NCBI GenBank assembly: GCA_021151805.1
Contig: JAGKWN010000054.1
Location: 1-27,406 of the forward strand
Source: Cytophagaceae bacterium
Lineage (GTDB): Bacteria > Bacteroidota > Bacteroidia > Cytophagales > Cytophagaceae
Direction: 5' to 3'
Length of the DNA: 27,406 nt
The notes beneath the pieces were generated by a model, which worked only from the letters and a program-made list of their open reading frames with translations, made no database searches and was not told the DNA's origin. Shown one piece after another: positions 8,118-17,086 of the stretch. Position 1 is the stretch's first letter; every line of letters begins with the position of its first letter. A program made the position numbers and the translations under genes.

Positions 8118-10037
8118 ATGTACATTGTACAAGTCAAACAAGAAACAGAAACATGGATTGTAGCAATCTGTCAGATTGAAGAAGATGCTGCAGCCTATCT
8201 TACAACAATGCCTGCAGAAATACAGGCTGCGGCGTTTCAGTTTAAAGTACCGATTGAATATTACCCTTTTATAATCATTCAGAACACCGAAATACCTCAT
8301 CATTCCGACACTTATTTTGAATACTGTAATTTCGAAACACTTCAGACCCGCATAGATACTGCACGCAAAAACAGAATAGATTCAGAAGAACATATCTACT
8401 TCAAGTATTATTATATCTCTGAACCCTACGTGCAAATGGTAACAGAGGAAAATTTCATGAAGTACCTGAAGCATACGAGTGTAACAAACCACACATTAGA
8501 TCAGCCTTATCCGATTTCTTTATTTCATGAAGAAATCAAGAAAAATGTTTCGAATTACGACATCGACCAGCTAAATCAACTTTTCGATCTTACCAAAACA
8601 CGCTTCACTTCTGAATTGGAAAAAGAAGATCTTGCATTAAACGGTTACGACAGTCTGTTCTGGGATATGAATTACGATCATGCTTGCGGAAAACTTACCG
8701 AAGCAGGCATGAGTTGTTTATTACCCATGGTTGATAATATAGAAAATTTACTGGGCGAAAAAAAATGGCAGCACCGAAGTTTTGCCATGCATATTTTATT
8801 AGAACAGGCGTGTAAAGAAAATCCCGGAGCTGCGCTGAACATATTACAGAATACCGTCCATTCCTTTGAACAGTACCTGATTGCACAACCGGAAGAGAAA
8901 ATCGAAATTCATCGTTTGCTTGCACTTGCATATGAATGGATGATGCAGACAGATCAAGACACGGCTTTTCTGTTCTGGCAACAGGCAGTCTCTGAAATTG
9001 AAAAAGCAATCCATTACGATCCGGAGAAAGCTTCTTGGTCGTCCTTATTTAATTTGATTTATACGCCTTATCCGGAAGACACTAAAATCACTACTGCTCA
9101 AATTGAAATTCAACAAGCATTCAATAAAAAAGCATTAGATTATGAAAATACATTCGGGGCTGTAATCTCATATACGATTGCTCTGGCTTATCAGCATCTG
9201 AAAGAACAGTTGGAATGGAAAAAAATTGACAATATTTTCCCTGAAGCTACTGCCTTGCGCTGGGCAGAAAAAGCGATCGCATACAACCCTGCCACCATCT
9301 CACGCTTAGATCTGCATGAATGTGCTGAATTCTTTAACCGCATCGGCTCCCAAACCAAACGGATCGAATTCTTAGTAAAGACCATTTCACTGCATGAACG
9401 CATCATTAAAGGCACGAATGATTATGCAATGGAAGTATATTACATTGCATCGATCTGGAAACAGATTGCAGCAATCCATCTTACAAACAAAGAACGAACA
9501 CTGGCAGACGAAGCCATCATTCAAGCACAATCCATTTATAAAAAACATCTGGAAGAAATTAAAACAAACAGATCTGCCTATCTTCATTATGCAGAGTTTT
9601 TAGAATACTGCTATACTTACGAGGGCTTGATTGTAAAACCTTCGTTACTGGAATTAAAGAATATTGCCACTGAGATCGAGCGCCAATCAGAAGGGTTTCT
9701 AAGCTATCCATATGTTTTATTAATGCGCATTGCTTTGTTTGAAAACAATGAACAACAAGCAATTGTGGAGGGAACTAAAAGTTTAATTCTGCATGAACTG
9801 TGTGCTGATTCTACATTCAATGAACTTTATGAAACATTTACAGATACGCAGTTCTCTGAATTCAAAAAATTTCTTCTGGAAACAAAATCATTTATGGAAG
9901 AAGTAAGTACAAATTATTATTACAACCCTGAAATCAAATGGAAGCAACTTCAAACGATGTCTTCCGCAGAACTGCTTGCTTATTGGGATAAAAGAAAAGA
10001 AGAGATCAGAAACAGACCAAAAGAAAATATGGAATAA
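8118..10037 (+). CDS. Helical-repeat (TPR-like) cytoplasmic protein
   Basis: A 639-residue soluble protein and the last gene of the plus-strand run. The N-terminal 130 residues are an alpha-beta region (MYIVQVKQETETWIVAICQI) of unknown family. From about residue 200 onward the sequence is nearly all helical pairs with TPR- or SEL1-like spacing, e.g. ALNILQNTVHSFEQYLIAQP, then EIHRLLALAYEWMMQTDQDT, and AISYTIALAYQHL-like stretches later. No catalytic motif, signal peptide or membrane segment is visible. It is a second scaffold-type protein in the same run as the 849-residue TPR protein; they share style but no clear alignment by eye. The 80-base gap upstream, after the LRR gene, shows no terminator hairpin, so read-through from upstream is plausible. 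Function unknown. Confidence 0.82.
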   Translation: MYIVQVKQETETWIVAICQIEEDAAAYLTTMPAEIQAAAFQFKVPIEYYPFIIIQNTEIPHHSDTYFEYCNFETLQTRIDTARKNRIDSEEHIYFKYYYISEPYVQMVTEENFMKYLKHTSVTNHTLDQPYPISLFHEEIKKNVSNYDIDQLNQLFDLTKTRFTSELEKEDLALNGYDSLFWDMNYDHACGKLTEAGMSCLLPMVDNIENLLGEKKWQHRSFAMHILLEQACKENPGAALNILQNTVHSFEQYLIAQPEEKIEIHRLLALAYEWMMQTDQDTAFLFWQQAVSEIEKAIHYDPEKASWSSLFNLIYTPYPEDTKITTAQIEIQQAFNKKALDYENTFGAVISYTIALAYQHLKEQLEWKKIDNIFPEATALRWAEKAIAYNPATISRLDLHECAEFFNRIGSQTKRIEFLVKTISLHERIIKGTNDYAMEVYYIASIWKQIAAIHLTNKERTLADEAIIQAQSIYKKHLEEIKTNRSAYLHYAEFLEYCYTYEGLIVKPSLLELKNIATEIERQSEGFLSYPYVLLMRIALFENNEQQAIVEGTKSLILHELCADSTFNELYETFTDTQFSEFKKFLLETKSFMEEVSTNYYYNPEIKWKQLQTMSSAELLAYWDKRKEEIRNRPKENME

Positions 10038-10058
10038 GATCATTCAATTATAATACAT

Positions 10059-10362
10059 TCACGTAGCAGCTATGCCAAAAAAGTGCTCTTCATCGTATAC
10101 CATCGTTTTATCACTGGCATCTGTAATCAAAAAATTGCACCGACACTAATTTATTTTCAGAATATCTTCTTCATCTGCAAACAGCTTTTTCATATTTTGA
10201 ACCGATTGAGTCATTTCATGAAGAAGCATAGCGCAATCAGTTTCCGTGAGCGCACCGCTGGAAGAAATCTTTATTTATAAACGTTTCCCCGTGAATCTCT
10301 TCTTCTTCGTAATTTTCGCCTTTATACCCAACGGCATTCAATGTCAATATCAGTTTATTCAT
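10059..10362 (-). pseudogene. Decayed small gene with one frameshift and one in-frame stop
   Basis: Read on the minus strand from an ATG at 10362, a frame runs for 31 sensible codons (MNKLILTLNAVGYKGENY, an acidic stretch, HGETFINK) and then reaches a stop at 10239-10237. Removing one A near 10270, in an AATAAAG stretch, joins it to a second frame that continues ISSSGALTETDCAMLLHEM and on to KKLFADEEDILKIN, ending at a TAG at 10148-10146. The same frame stays open past that TAG (FLITDASDKTMVYDEEHFF) to a TGA at 10061-10059. Three protein-like segments on one strand, broken by a frameshift and a nonsense codon, look like a roughly 95-residue gene in decay. It lies 17 bases downstream of the 260-residue gene and so would have been the last gene of the minus-strand operon. 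A sequencing error could account for the frameshift but not easily for both breaks. Family unknown. Confidence 0.5.
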
Positions 10363-10379
10363 AATAGCTTTAAATTGAA

Positions 10380-11162
10380 TTACAAAATAAATTCTGCATC
10401 GACAATTTTCAATACTTTATATTCTCCCTTCGGATAATAATCCCAGCCTCCGGCATGACCGGTCTGAATGGCAAAAGTATGAATCACCACATCCATTCCA
10501 TCTTCAAAAGCAGCAACATCAACCTGCTGTTTACGTGCTAGCCCTACTCCTTGTCTGCCGTTTGTAAAAAACAGCATCAGATTATAGCATTCATTATATT
10601 GTTTTTCCAAATAGAACACCACATGCAGATTCGCAGTTGCTGCAACCGATTTAATGGCTGCTAAAAAACCTTCCTTTTGATCTTCCTGTACATGACAGTC
10701 AAAACGAATCATAGCCGTTTCAGCATTGCTCTTTTTAGGAGATGAATACACGATCGAAAAATGCTTTTTTGTTAACCTTACAGCGTCCGATTCATTTTCA
10801 TTTGACAAGCGGATCAATTCGGACTTTTTTAAATTCAGTCCTTCAATAGATGCTCCTCCACATCTTTTCAAGATATCTTCTATTTTCAATGCAAGCTCAA
10901 AATCATAATCATGTATTGAATAGCCCCCTGTACCAATCTGAAGATCATTGCCGGATCTGTATATAAAAATAAATGCAAGGGGATATTGAGCAACTAAAGC
11001 TTTTAGCTCTGTTACAATAACATCAGGATCTGTTACACGAACATTTGCAAGCAATTCCGCAGGTGCATCTGCATGGCCGCCCAGACCTTTACGAAACGTA
11101 AAATAATTATATGTATATAACCCTTCCGGGAAACCGTAATACCAGTAAACACCAAGTATCAT
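10380..11162 (-). CDS. Hypothetical 260-residue protein
   Basis: I do not recognise the family. The protein starts MILGVYWYYGFPEGLYTYNY and seems to contain two alpha-beta units. The first has VIVTELKALVAQYPLAFIFI followed by YRSGNDLQIGTGG (near residues 48-80); the second has GFLAAIKSVAATANLHVVFY followed by a long strand and FFTNGRQGVG (near 160-205). Both show a helix, a strand, a turn and a Gly-rich loop, so an internal duplication is possible but weak by eye. It ends with EYKVLKIVDAEFIL. No signal peptide or membrane segment; predicted cytoplasmic. It lies 141 bases after the membrane-TPR gene in the same orientation and just before a decayed gene. Its neighbours suggest membership in the same putative system. 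Confidence 0.75.
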   Translation of the reverse strand: MILGVYWYYGFPEGLYTYNYFTFRKGLGGHADAPAELLANVRVTDPDVIVTELKALVAQYPLAFIFIYRSGNDLQIGTGGYSIHDYDFELALKIEDILKRCGGASIEGLNLKKSELIRLSNENESDAVRLTKKHFSIVYSSPKKSNAETAMIRFDCHVQEDQKEGFLAAIKSVAATANLHVVFYLEKQYNECYNLMLFFTNGRQGVGLARKQQVDVAAFEDGMDVVIHTFAIQTGHAGGWDYYPKGEYKVLKIVDAEFIL

Positions 11163-11303
11163 ATTATGTAATTATGAATTATTCAACAATTGATGAAAGA
11201 TATTATAATGCTCATTTAGCACCTTATAATGTACATTAAAGTTATTCTTCTGAAGTCTCTATTGCTGCAGATCAGTCAAGTTCACCTGCAGGCTTGCCGA
11301 TGT

Positions 11304-13214
11304 CTAATACATCCCTTTCATAACACCTTTATTCGCAATGATCTCAGAAACAATATCTGGTGTACATTCTTTTCCCACACACTCCTGCGCATAACGCAAT
11401 GCTTCTTTATCATGCTTTAATTTATAATGCGCCTCGGCAATATTAGCCAGATAATAGAGCATTTCAGGATAAATGGCATATGCTTTTTCGAAACAGTCCA
11501 ATGCTTCTGCATACCGTTGTTCTTCATCATACAAACAACCGTAATGATTGTGTATCTGCGCCAATGCATATGGATCTGTTTTAGTTTTTTCAAGGAAATA
11601 CGCCTGCTTCGCGTAAGAAGCTTCAAAGCCTTTACTGTACCACAACAAGCGGGCTTCATAAAAATAGATCATAGGAAAGTAAGGATATTTCGCGAGGGCC
11701 GACTTACAAAGTTTGTCCGCTGCTACATAATCTTTCCTAACAATGCATTCGTAAATATCTTTCAAAAAATCATTTTTAATGGTCTGTTCTTTCTTTACCA
11801 GAAATTTATTCTGCACTTCTTTCAACCGATACTCATTCAGTTTCTTTTCCCATGCGGTAAACGGTAGCACCTGATCGCCATTTTTAACGATTAGGTTTGC
11901 GGCGCCCTTTTCCGGATCAAGCTGCAACTCAAAAGTTATAGCAGGTTCTTCACCTCCACGTTGCAAAATCAGATCAGATAATTTTTCTGCATCGATGTGT
12001 ATGTTCAGCCAGGATTCTTTACGGTAATCAACATCTAAAAATATAGGTAAACGTCTTTTCTCAAAGGTATTAAAAGCTATGGGATCACCGGTGGTATAAT
12101 TGTTTTTTACATCTTTAACTTCTACATGGTGACCTTCCAGGCCTACACCTGTTAATTCCCAGTCACACATGTAATCTGTCAGTTGCGTGCGCTTTTCTAT
12201 GGCATGAGATTCCTTAATAGCATGAATACGGGCAGACAGTTTTTTACCAAATTCTTCTGTCCATTCTTTTTTCTTTTCTGCAGATATTTCTACTGGTTTT
12301 ATAAACACACGGTCCAGTAAATTCTCATGTTTATTAAACAGCTGTATCTCCCCTCCTTGCTTGATAGACAATGTTATCCGGTCTGTCTTTTTACCGCGAA
12401 GTAACGCCGGAACATTCAATGGATACTGATTTTCAACAAATACAAGTTTATCAAACGGAAAATCAATCTCATCTTCATAATAGACATCTTCCACGACTGA
12501 ATACCAGGAAATCCGGATGCGGTTTGCCTTATCAGGTATTTGAATCATTTCATTATAGACAGGTTCATATAAATATTCATTCCGTTCCGCAACAGACTTA
12601 GAAACTAACTTCCCTAGCTTTTCCTCATCTTTATTTGCCGGAACAGAAATCGCTGTAATCAGTTTTCTATTTGTCTGCAGGAATGCCAGCTGTATTTTAC
12701 CTGTCAGCAATTCACGATCATGTTTTATATGAAAAGACAGCGGAGTAAAATAATAGGCTTGACAATATAATTCGAATTGATATTTCAGTTGAACAGATAA
12801 AAAATATAAAGCAGGTAAAGCAAACATTACAAAAAGCCAGATGTAAAAATACATCTTATAAAAAACACCTGTTTGTTGAAAGATAACAATAACATAAATC
12901 TCGCTATTTATAATGGCCATCGAACCACAAATCAGCAAAAATGAAGGCAGCACGGCACCAATAAAATCTATGAGAGAAATTGATGTAGGATTATTGGAAC
13001 CATTGGGAGACATCTTTTTTAATCCGTCGTATAAAACTGTGAGCACAACAGCAATAATAATATTTACTATGACCATTGCTGCAAGCCCTGCAAATAATAA
13101 AATAACATACGACTCAAGAGCAACCAGAACAATCGGAAGAACAGGAAAAGTAATTAATTCAGAAAAACTAAAATAGGGTTCTGTGATTTTCTTATATGAA
13201 GTATATTTTTTCAC
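11304..13214 (-). CDS. Four-helix membrane protein with DFPFD-motif domain and C-terminal TPRs
   Basis: A 636-residue protein. Hydrophobic segments lie at about residues 23-40, 43-62, 81-102 and 121-143. A soluble strand-rich domain follows, containing RIRISWYSV, then DVYYEDEI, then the motif DFPFD (from residue 251) and a strand pair with ITLSIKQGGEIQLFN. This matches the layout of the 250-residue membrane protein at 5334-6086. Next come a charged helical segment (residues 313-345), a second strand-rich domain, and TPR-like repeats from about 485 to the end (e.g. AQIHNHYGCLYDEEQRYAEA and LYYLANIAEAHYKLKHDKEA). The soluble domain is probably cytoplasmic. TssN of Bacteroidota type VI secretion systems also has several N-terminal membrane helices and a soluble tail; I saw no other tss gene here, so I do not assign it. 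It starts 42 bases after the stop of the upstream gene. Confidence 0.8.
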   Translation of the reverse strand: MKKYTSYKKITEPYFSFSELITFPVLPIVLVALESYVILLFAGLAAMVIVNIIIAVVLTVLYDGLKKMSPNGSNNPTSISLIDFIGAVLPSFLLICGSMAIINSEIYVIVIFQQTGVFYKMYFYIWLFVMFALPALYFLSVQLKYQFELYCQAYYFTPLSFHIKHDRELLTGKIQLAFLQTNRKLITAISVPANKDEEKLGKLVSKSVAERNEYLYEPVYNEMIQIPDKANRIRISWYSVVEDVYYEDEIDFPFDKLVFVENQYPLNVPALLRGKKTDRITLSIKQGGEIQLFNKHENLLDRVFIKPVEISAEKKKEWTEEFGKKLSARIHAIKESHAIEKRTQLTDYMCDWELTGVGLEGHHVEVKDVKNNYTTGDPIAFNTFEKRRLPIFLDVDYRKESWLNIHIDAEKLSDLILQRGGEEPAITFELQLDPEKGAANLIVKNGDQVLPFTAWEKKLNEYRLKEVQNKFLVKKEQTIKNDFLKDIYECIVRKDYVAADKLCKSALAKYPYFPMIYFYEARLLWYSKGFEASYAKQAYFLEKTKTDPYALAQIHNHYGCLYDEEQRYAEALDCFEKAYAIYPEMLYYLANIAEAHYKLKHDKEALRYAQECVGKECTPDIVSEIIANKGVMKGMY

Positions 13215-13256
13215 AATATTTTATTTAATAAAAAAAACAATTTTATAGTATCTTCT

Positions 13257-13724
13257 TTATTTACGCTGAGTCAGATGAATCGTCCTATTTATCCCTCCAC
13301 AGCTAAATTGAAAACAATTATCTCCCCAACGTAACGATTTTAATTTATACTCATTTGTAAATTCAAACGGAATAAATTCTGCGGCAGGCCTCTTTGTATT
13401 TTTAACATGCACGATAGGTGTAATCTGAATATGCGCATGTACAGAAATAACAGAATCGGCTTCCTCTGAAAATTCGTTCCCGGATTCCAGTAGCTGCTCA
13501 CTGTGATGAACAGACTGTATGTACGGCATTCCTGTAGTTTCTTTATGTAAATACCCTTTAACCGTATAGCGGATGAATGAGACACTATTCAGCAAATTCA
13601 AATGACTTTTTATAACCTGCACATCAAATGAGGTAATTTCAAAAACCTCCTGGTGCGCCCACCAGCCTAACTGATAAATAATTGGTATCCTTTTCCGATA
13701 CTGCAACATTGAAAACAAGTTCAT
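13257..13724 (-). CDS. Small strand-rich hypothetical protein
   Basis: A 155-residue protein if it starts at the ATG at 13724; the longer frame needs a TTG at 13754, which is less likely. The product begins MNLFSMLQYRKRIPIIYQLG. It has alternating hydrophobic and polar residues typical of beta strands (SFIRYTVKGYLH; ISVHAHIQITPIVHV) and ends with LRWGDNCFQFSCGGINRTIH. No signal peptide or membrane segment is clear, and no family is recognised. It is the first gene of the minus-strand group, 42 bases before the membrane-TPR gene, and is transcribed divergently from the histidine kinase across about 105 AT-rich bases that should contain both promoters. Confidence 0.65.
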   Translation of the reverse strand: MNLFSMLQYRKRIPIIYQLGWWAHQEVFEITSFDVQVIKSHLNLLNSVSFIRYTVKGYLHKETTGMPYIQSVHHSEQLLESGNEFSEEADSVISVHAHIQITPIVHVKNTKRPAAEFIPFEFTNEYKLKSLRWGDNCFQFSCGGINRTIHLTQRK

Positions 13725-13829
13725 AAAACAGTTTCGCTTTCTATTTATTTCCAATATACGAAATAGGTTCTGCTTATTTTATTTTGTAATTTAGTTACAC
13801 TTCAACAGTATGGCTTTTACTACGAATAC

Positions 13830-16800
13830 ATGAAAGTTTCCCCATCATCTTCTATACATTCGTTTCTTTCCGGCGGCGGAGAAATGGGTGAATTAACCCG
13901 CAGCTTTAATTGGTCTGCAACTCCGCTGGGCCCTATTGAGCAATGGCCAATGAGCTTACGCACCACACTAGGCATTATCCTGCATTCATCGTTTCCCATG
14001 TTCCTGTTCTGGGGTGAAGACCTGATTTGTTTTTATAACGACGCATACCGTCCGAGTCTTGGAACAAACGGCAAGCACCCTGCCATTGGCAAAAAAGCGG
14101 AAGATGTGTGGTATGATATCTGGCCTTTTATTTTCCCGCTTGTACAACAAGTCATGCATACCGGCGAACCTGTATGGTTTGAAGACCAGCTGGTTCCATT
14201 CTATCGAAACGGCCGCACCGAAGATATATACTGGACGTTCAGTTATAGTCCGGCTTACGGCGACGACGGCACCATTACTGGGGTATTTGTAACCTGCACT
14301 GAAACAACTGAAAAGGTACTGACTAAAAAAGCCACGGAAGCGAGTGAATTAAAATTCCGCACGCTGATCGAAGAAATTCCTGTTGGTACCTGTGTTTTAA
14401 AGGGGGAAGAAATGATCGTTGATATTGCCAATGACATTATTACAAAAGACTGGGGAAAAGGTGCAGACATAATCGGCAAACCACTTACCACTGTATTGCC
14501 CGAAATAAGCAGACAACCACATATAGAAATCCTGAAAGAGATATTCAGAACCGGTAAGACTGTTGAATTACCGGCATCTTCTTTTTATCTGGATGTACAT
14601 CAAACACAAAAGACCTATTCGAAAGATATTATTTACAAACCGCTGAAAGATGCGGCAGGAAACGTACACAGCATCATGGCAATCAGTGTGGATGTTTCTG
14701 AAAAAATGCAGGCCCAGGCAGTACTCGAAAAAAATCAGGAATTACTGATGAGTTATTTCGAGCAATCGCCAGCCGCCATTGCCATCATCAGTAAAGAACA
14801 ACTTACATTCCGACTGGTAAATCCGTTTTATGCGGAGCTTGTAGGCCGTCAGCCAAAAGATCTTATCAATAAACCACTGCTCGAAGCGCTGCCGGAATTA
14901 ATAGGGCAAGGGTTTGACGAATTGCTGGAAGGTGTAATTAGCAGCGGCAAAGCATATACGGCAGATGAAGTACCTGCTAACCTGCTCCGCAATGGCAAGC
15001 TGGAAAGAATCTATGTAAACCTGATGTATCAACCACAACGAAACAGCGATGGCAATATTACAGGTATTCTTGTAGTAGCTATAGATGTGACGCAACAAGT
15101 TGTTTCAAGACAAAAAGTTGAAGAGAGTGAAGCAAAATTACGCACCATCATTGCCAATGCCCCTGCAGCTATTGCGCTGTTTACTGGCCCCGACCTGATC
15201 ATTGAACTTCCTAACCAGAATTTTATAGATGTAGCAGGTAAAGGTCCGGGTATTGTTGGTATACCATTAGCCCTTGCCGTACCGGAACTTGAGGGACAGC
15301 CATTCCTGCAGATGCTGGATGAAGTTTATACCAGCGGCAAAACATTTCAAACATACGGTTCATACATTAAGATCATTCAGCATGGTGTTGAAGTTGAAAA
15401 ATATTACGACTTCACGTACACACCCATCTTTGATCCTGAAGGCAATGTGTATGCCATTCTGGACATTGCCATTGACGTAACCGATCAAATGATCAACAGG
15501 CAAAAACTTGAAAAGAGTGAGCAGCAGATCCGATCACTGATAGAGAGCGCGCCGTTTCCGATCGGAGTATATGTGGGTAGGGAAATGCGGATTCAGTTCC
15601 TGAATCAATCCATCATAGATGTATGGGGCAAAGGGAATGATGTTGTAGGAAAACGATATGCCGATGTATTGCCCGAACTTGAAAACCAGTCCATCTATGA
15701 TAAACTGGATAGCGTATATATGACTGGTATCCCCTTTCATGCCCAAAACCAGCGGGTAGATCTTGTTGTTGACGGCATTCTGCAATCCTTCTATTTCAAT
15801 TACAGTTTTACACCATTGTTTGATGCTGCAGGTAACGTATATGGCGTCATGAATACCGCTGCAGATGTTACAGATTTGAACGTTGCCAAACAACGCCTGG
15901 AGCAAAGCGAACAGAACCTGCGAAATATGATTTTACAGGCGCCCGTTGCCATGTGTATGTTCAAAGGCCCGGAGTATGTGATTGAAATTGCCAACGATTC
16001 CATGATTGATATCTGGGGTAACCCTACCACGGATTTCATGCACCAACCTGTATTCGAAGCGCTGCCTCATACCCGTGACCAGGAGCTTGAAAAAAGTATT
16101 TATGAAGTTTATACAAAAGGAATTACATACAGAGCTTATGAAAAGCCTGTCAAATTACTTCGGAATGGTAAAACCGAAACCATCTATATCAATTTTGTAT
16201 ATGAGCCTTACCGTGAAACCTGCGGAAAGATCATTGGTATCCTAGCCATATGTATTGATGTAACAACACAAGTTTCAGCCAGACTGAAGATTGAAGACAT
16301 TGTCAGCGCCCGTACAAAAGAGCTTGGCACTGCAAATGATAAGCTACAAAAGTCCAATGCTGAATTGGCACAGTTTGCCTACATTGCTTCACATGATTTA
16401 CAGGAACCACTGCGTAAAATAAGTATGTTTTCTCAATTGCTTGAAAACACTGCTGGCCAGGAGCTGAATGCAACGTCCAGAAAACATCTTTCGAAGATTA
16501 ATAATGCAGCAATCCGTATGAATACGCTGATCAAAGATGTGCTTAGTTATTCTGAGCTGGTAAAAGAAACAGAAGAATTTACCTCTGTTGATCTTAATCA
16601 GGTGATCGCGGATACACTCTTAGATTTTGATTTGCTGATCGAACAAAAGAATGCGCGCATCCAGTTTAACAATTTGCCCGTACTTGATGCCATTCCACTA
16701 CAAATGACACAACTATTCGGAAACCTGATCAGTAATTCGTTAAAATTTGTACGTACAGATATTGCACCTGTTATTACAATCACATCTACCCTACTGACTG

Positions 16801-17081
16801 CAGAAGAAAAAAGAAATGCATCGCTTCAGGCATCACAGAATTATTATCAGATTACATTCCGGGATAATGGCATTGGATTGAAACCAGAACACCAGGAACA
16901 GATCTTCAACATCTTCCAGCGATTGCACCGGAAATCTGAATACGAAGGGACCGGAATTGGCTTAGCTATGTGTAAAAAAATTGCATTGAATCATCATGGG
17001 GACCTGAATGCTGAAGGGAGCTCTACAGCAGGTGCAGTGTTTAACGTTATTCTGCCAACACACCAACCTGCAACGCATTAA
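13830..17081 (+). CDS. Multi-PAS sensor histidine kinase
   Basis: A 1083-residue signalling kinase without membrane helices, so probably a cytoplasmic sensor. About six PAS domains lie at residues 30-160, 165-290, 300-425, 435-555, 565-685 and 690-815. Each ends in the usual pattern of a G-N/T-x-x-(G/A)-(I/V) turn and a strand closing with D-V/T-T. A coiled coil (about 815-848) leads to a HisKA domain with the phospho-acceptor in YIASHDLQEPLRKI (His near 855). The ATP-binding domain has N box LFGNLISNSLKF (962-973), G1 DNGIGL (1012-1017), F box IFQRLHR and G2 GTGIGLAMCKKIA (about 1040-1052). No receiver domain is fused and no response regulator gene is nearby, so it is an orphan kinase whose partner is elsewhere. 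PAS domains 2-6 look alike and probably arose by internal duplication. Ligands are unknown. Confidence 0.93.
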   Translation: MKVSPSSSIHSFLSGGGEMGELTRSFNWSATPLGPIEQWPMSLRTTLGIILHSSFPMFLFWGEDLICFYNDAYRPSLGTNGKHPAIGKKAEDVWYDIWPFIFPLVQQVMHTGEPVWFEDQLVPFYRNGRTEDIYWTFSYSPAYGDDGTITGVFVTCTETTEKVLTKKATEASELKFRTLIEEIPVGTCVLKGEEMIVDIANDIITKDWGKGADIIGKPLTTVLPEISRQPHIEILKEIFRTGKTVELPASSFYLDVHQTQKTYSKDIIYKPLKDAAGNVHSIMAISVDVSEKMQAQAVLEKNQELLMSYFEQSPAAIAIISKEQLTFRLVNPFYAELVGRQPKDLINKPLLEALPELIGQGFDELLEGVISSGKAYTADEVPANLLRNGKLERIYVNLMYQPQRNSDGNITGILVVAIDVTQQVVSRQKVEESEAKLRTIIANAPAAIALFTGPDLIIELPNQNFIDVAGKGPGIVGIPLALAVPELEGQPFLQMLDEVYTSGKTFQTYGSYIKIIQHGVEVEKYYDFTYTPIFDPEGNVYAILDIAIDVTDQMINRQKLEKSEQQIRSLIESAPFPIGVYVGREMRIQFLNQSIIDVWGKGNDVVGKRYADVLPELENQSIYDKLDSVYMTGIPFHAQNQRVDLVVDGILQSFYFNYSFTPLFDAAGNVYGVMNTAADVTDLNVAKQRLEQSEQNLRNMILQAPVAMCMFKGPEYVIEIANDSMIDIWGNPTTDFMHQPVFEALPHTRDQELEKSIYEVYTKGITYRAYEKPVKLLRNGKTETIYINFVYEPYRETCGKIIGILAICIDVTTQVSARLKIEDIVSARTKELGTANDKLQKSNAELAQFAYIASHDLQEPLRKISMFSQLLENTAGQELNATSRKHLSKINNAAIRMNTLIKDVLSYSELVKETEEFTSVDLNQVIADTLLDFDLLIEQKNARIQFNNLPVLDAIPLQMTQLFGNLISNSLKFVRTDIAPVITITSTLLTAEEKRNASLQASQNYYQITFRDNGIGLKPEHQEQIFNIFQRLHRKSEYEGTGIGLAMCKKIALNHHGDLNAEGSSTAGAVFNVILPTHQPATH

Positions 17082-17086
17082 GACGC

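Noticed and set aside
10083..10437. Two short plus-strand frames in the gap before the 260-residue gene
   Set aside because: They lack starts with support and have unlikely composition; the minus strand holds better protein-like segments, interpreted as a decayed gene.
11163..11303. The 141-base gap between the membrane-TPR gene and the 260-residue gene
   Set aside because: It has CTGCAG and CCTGCAGG palindromes but no T-run hairpin, promoter match or convincing small ORF on either strand.
11427..11867. A 146-codon plus-strand frame opposite the TPR part of the membrane protein
   Set aside because: Its product is rich in Phe, Ile and Cys with no domain, while the opposite strand encodes readable TPRs.
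11304..13214. Assignment of the four-helix TPR protein as TssN of a type VI secretion system
   Set aside because: The layout is only roughly similar and no sheath, Hcp, VgrG, ClpV or baseplate gene is present in the window.
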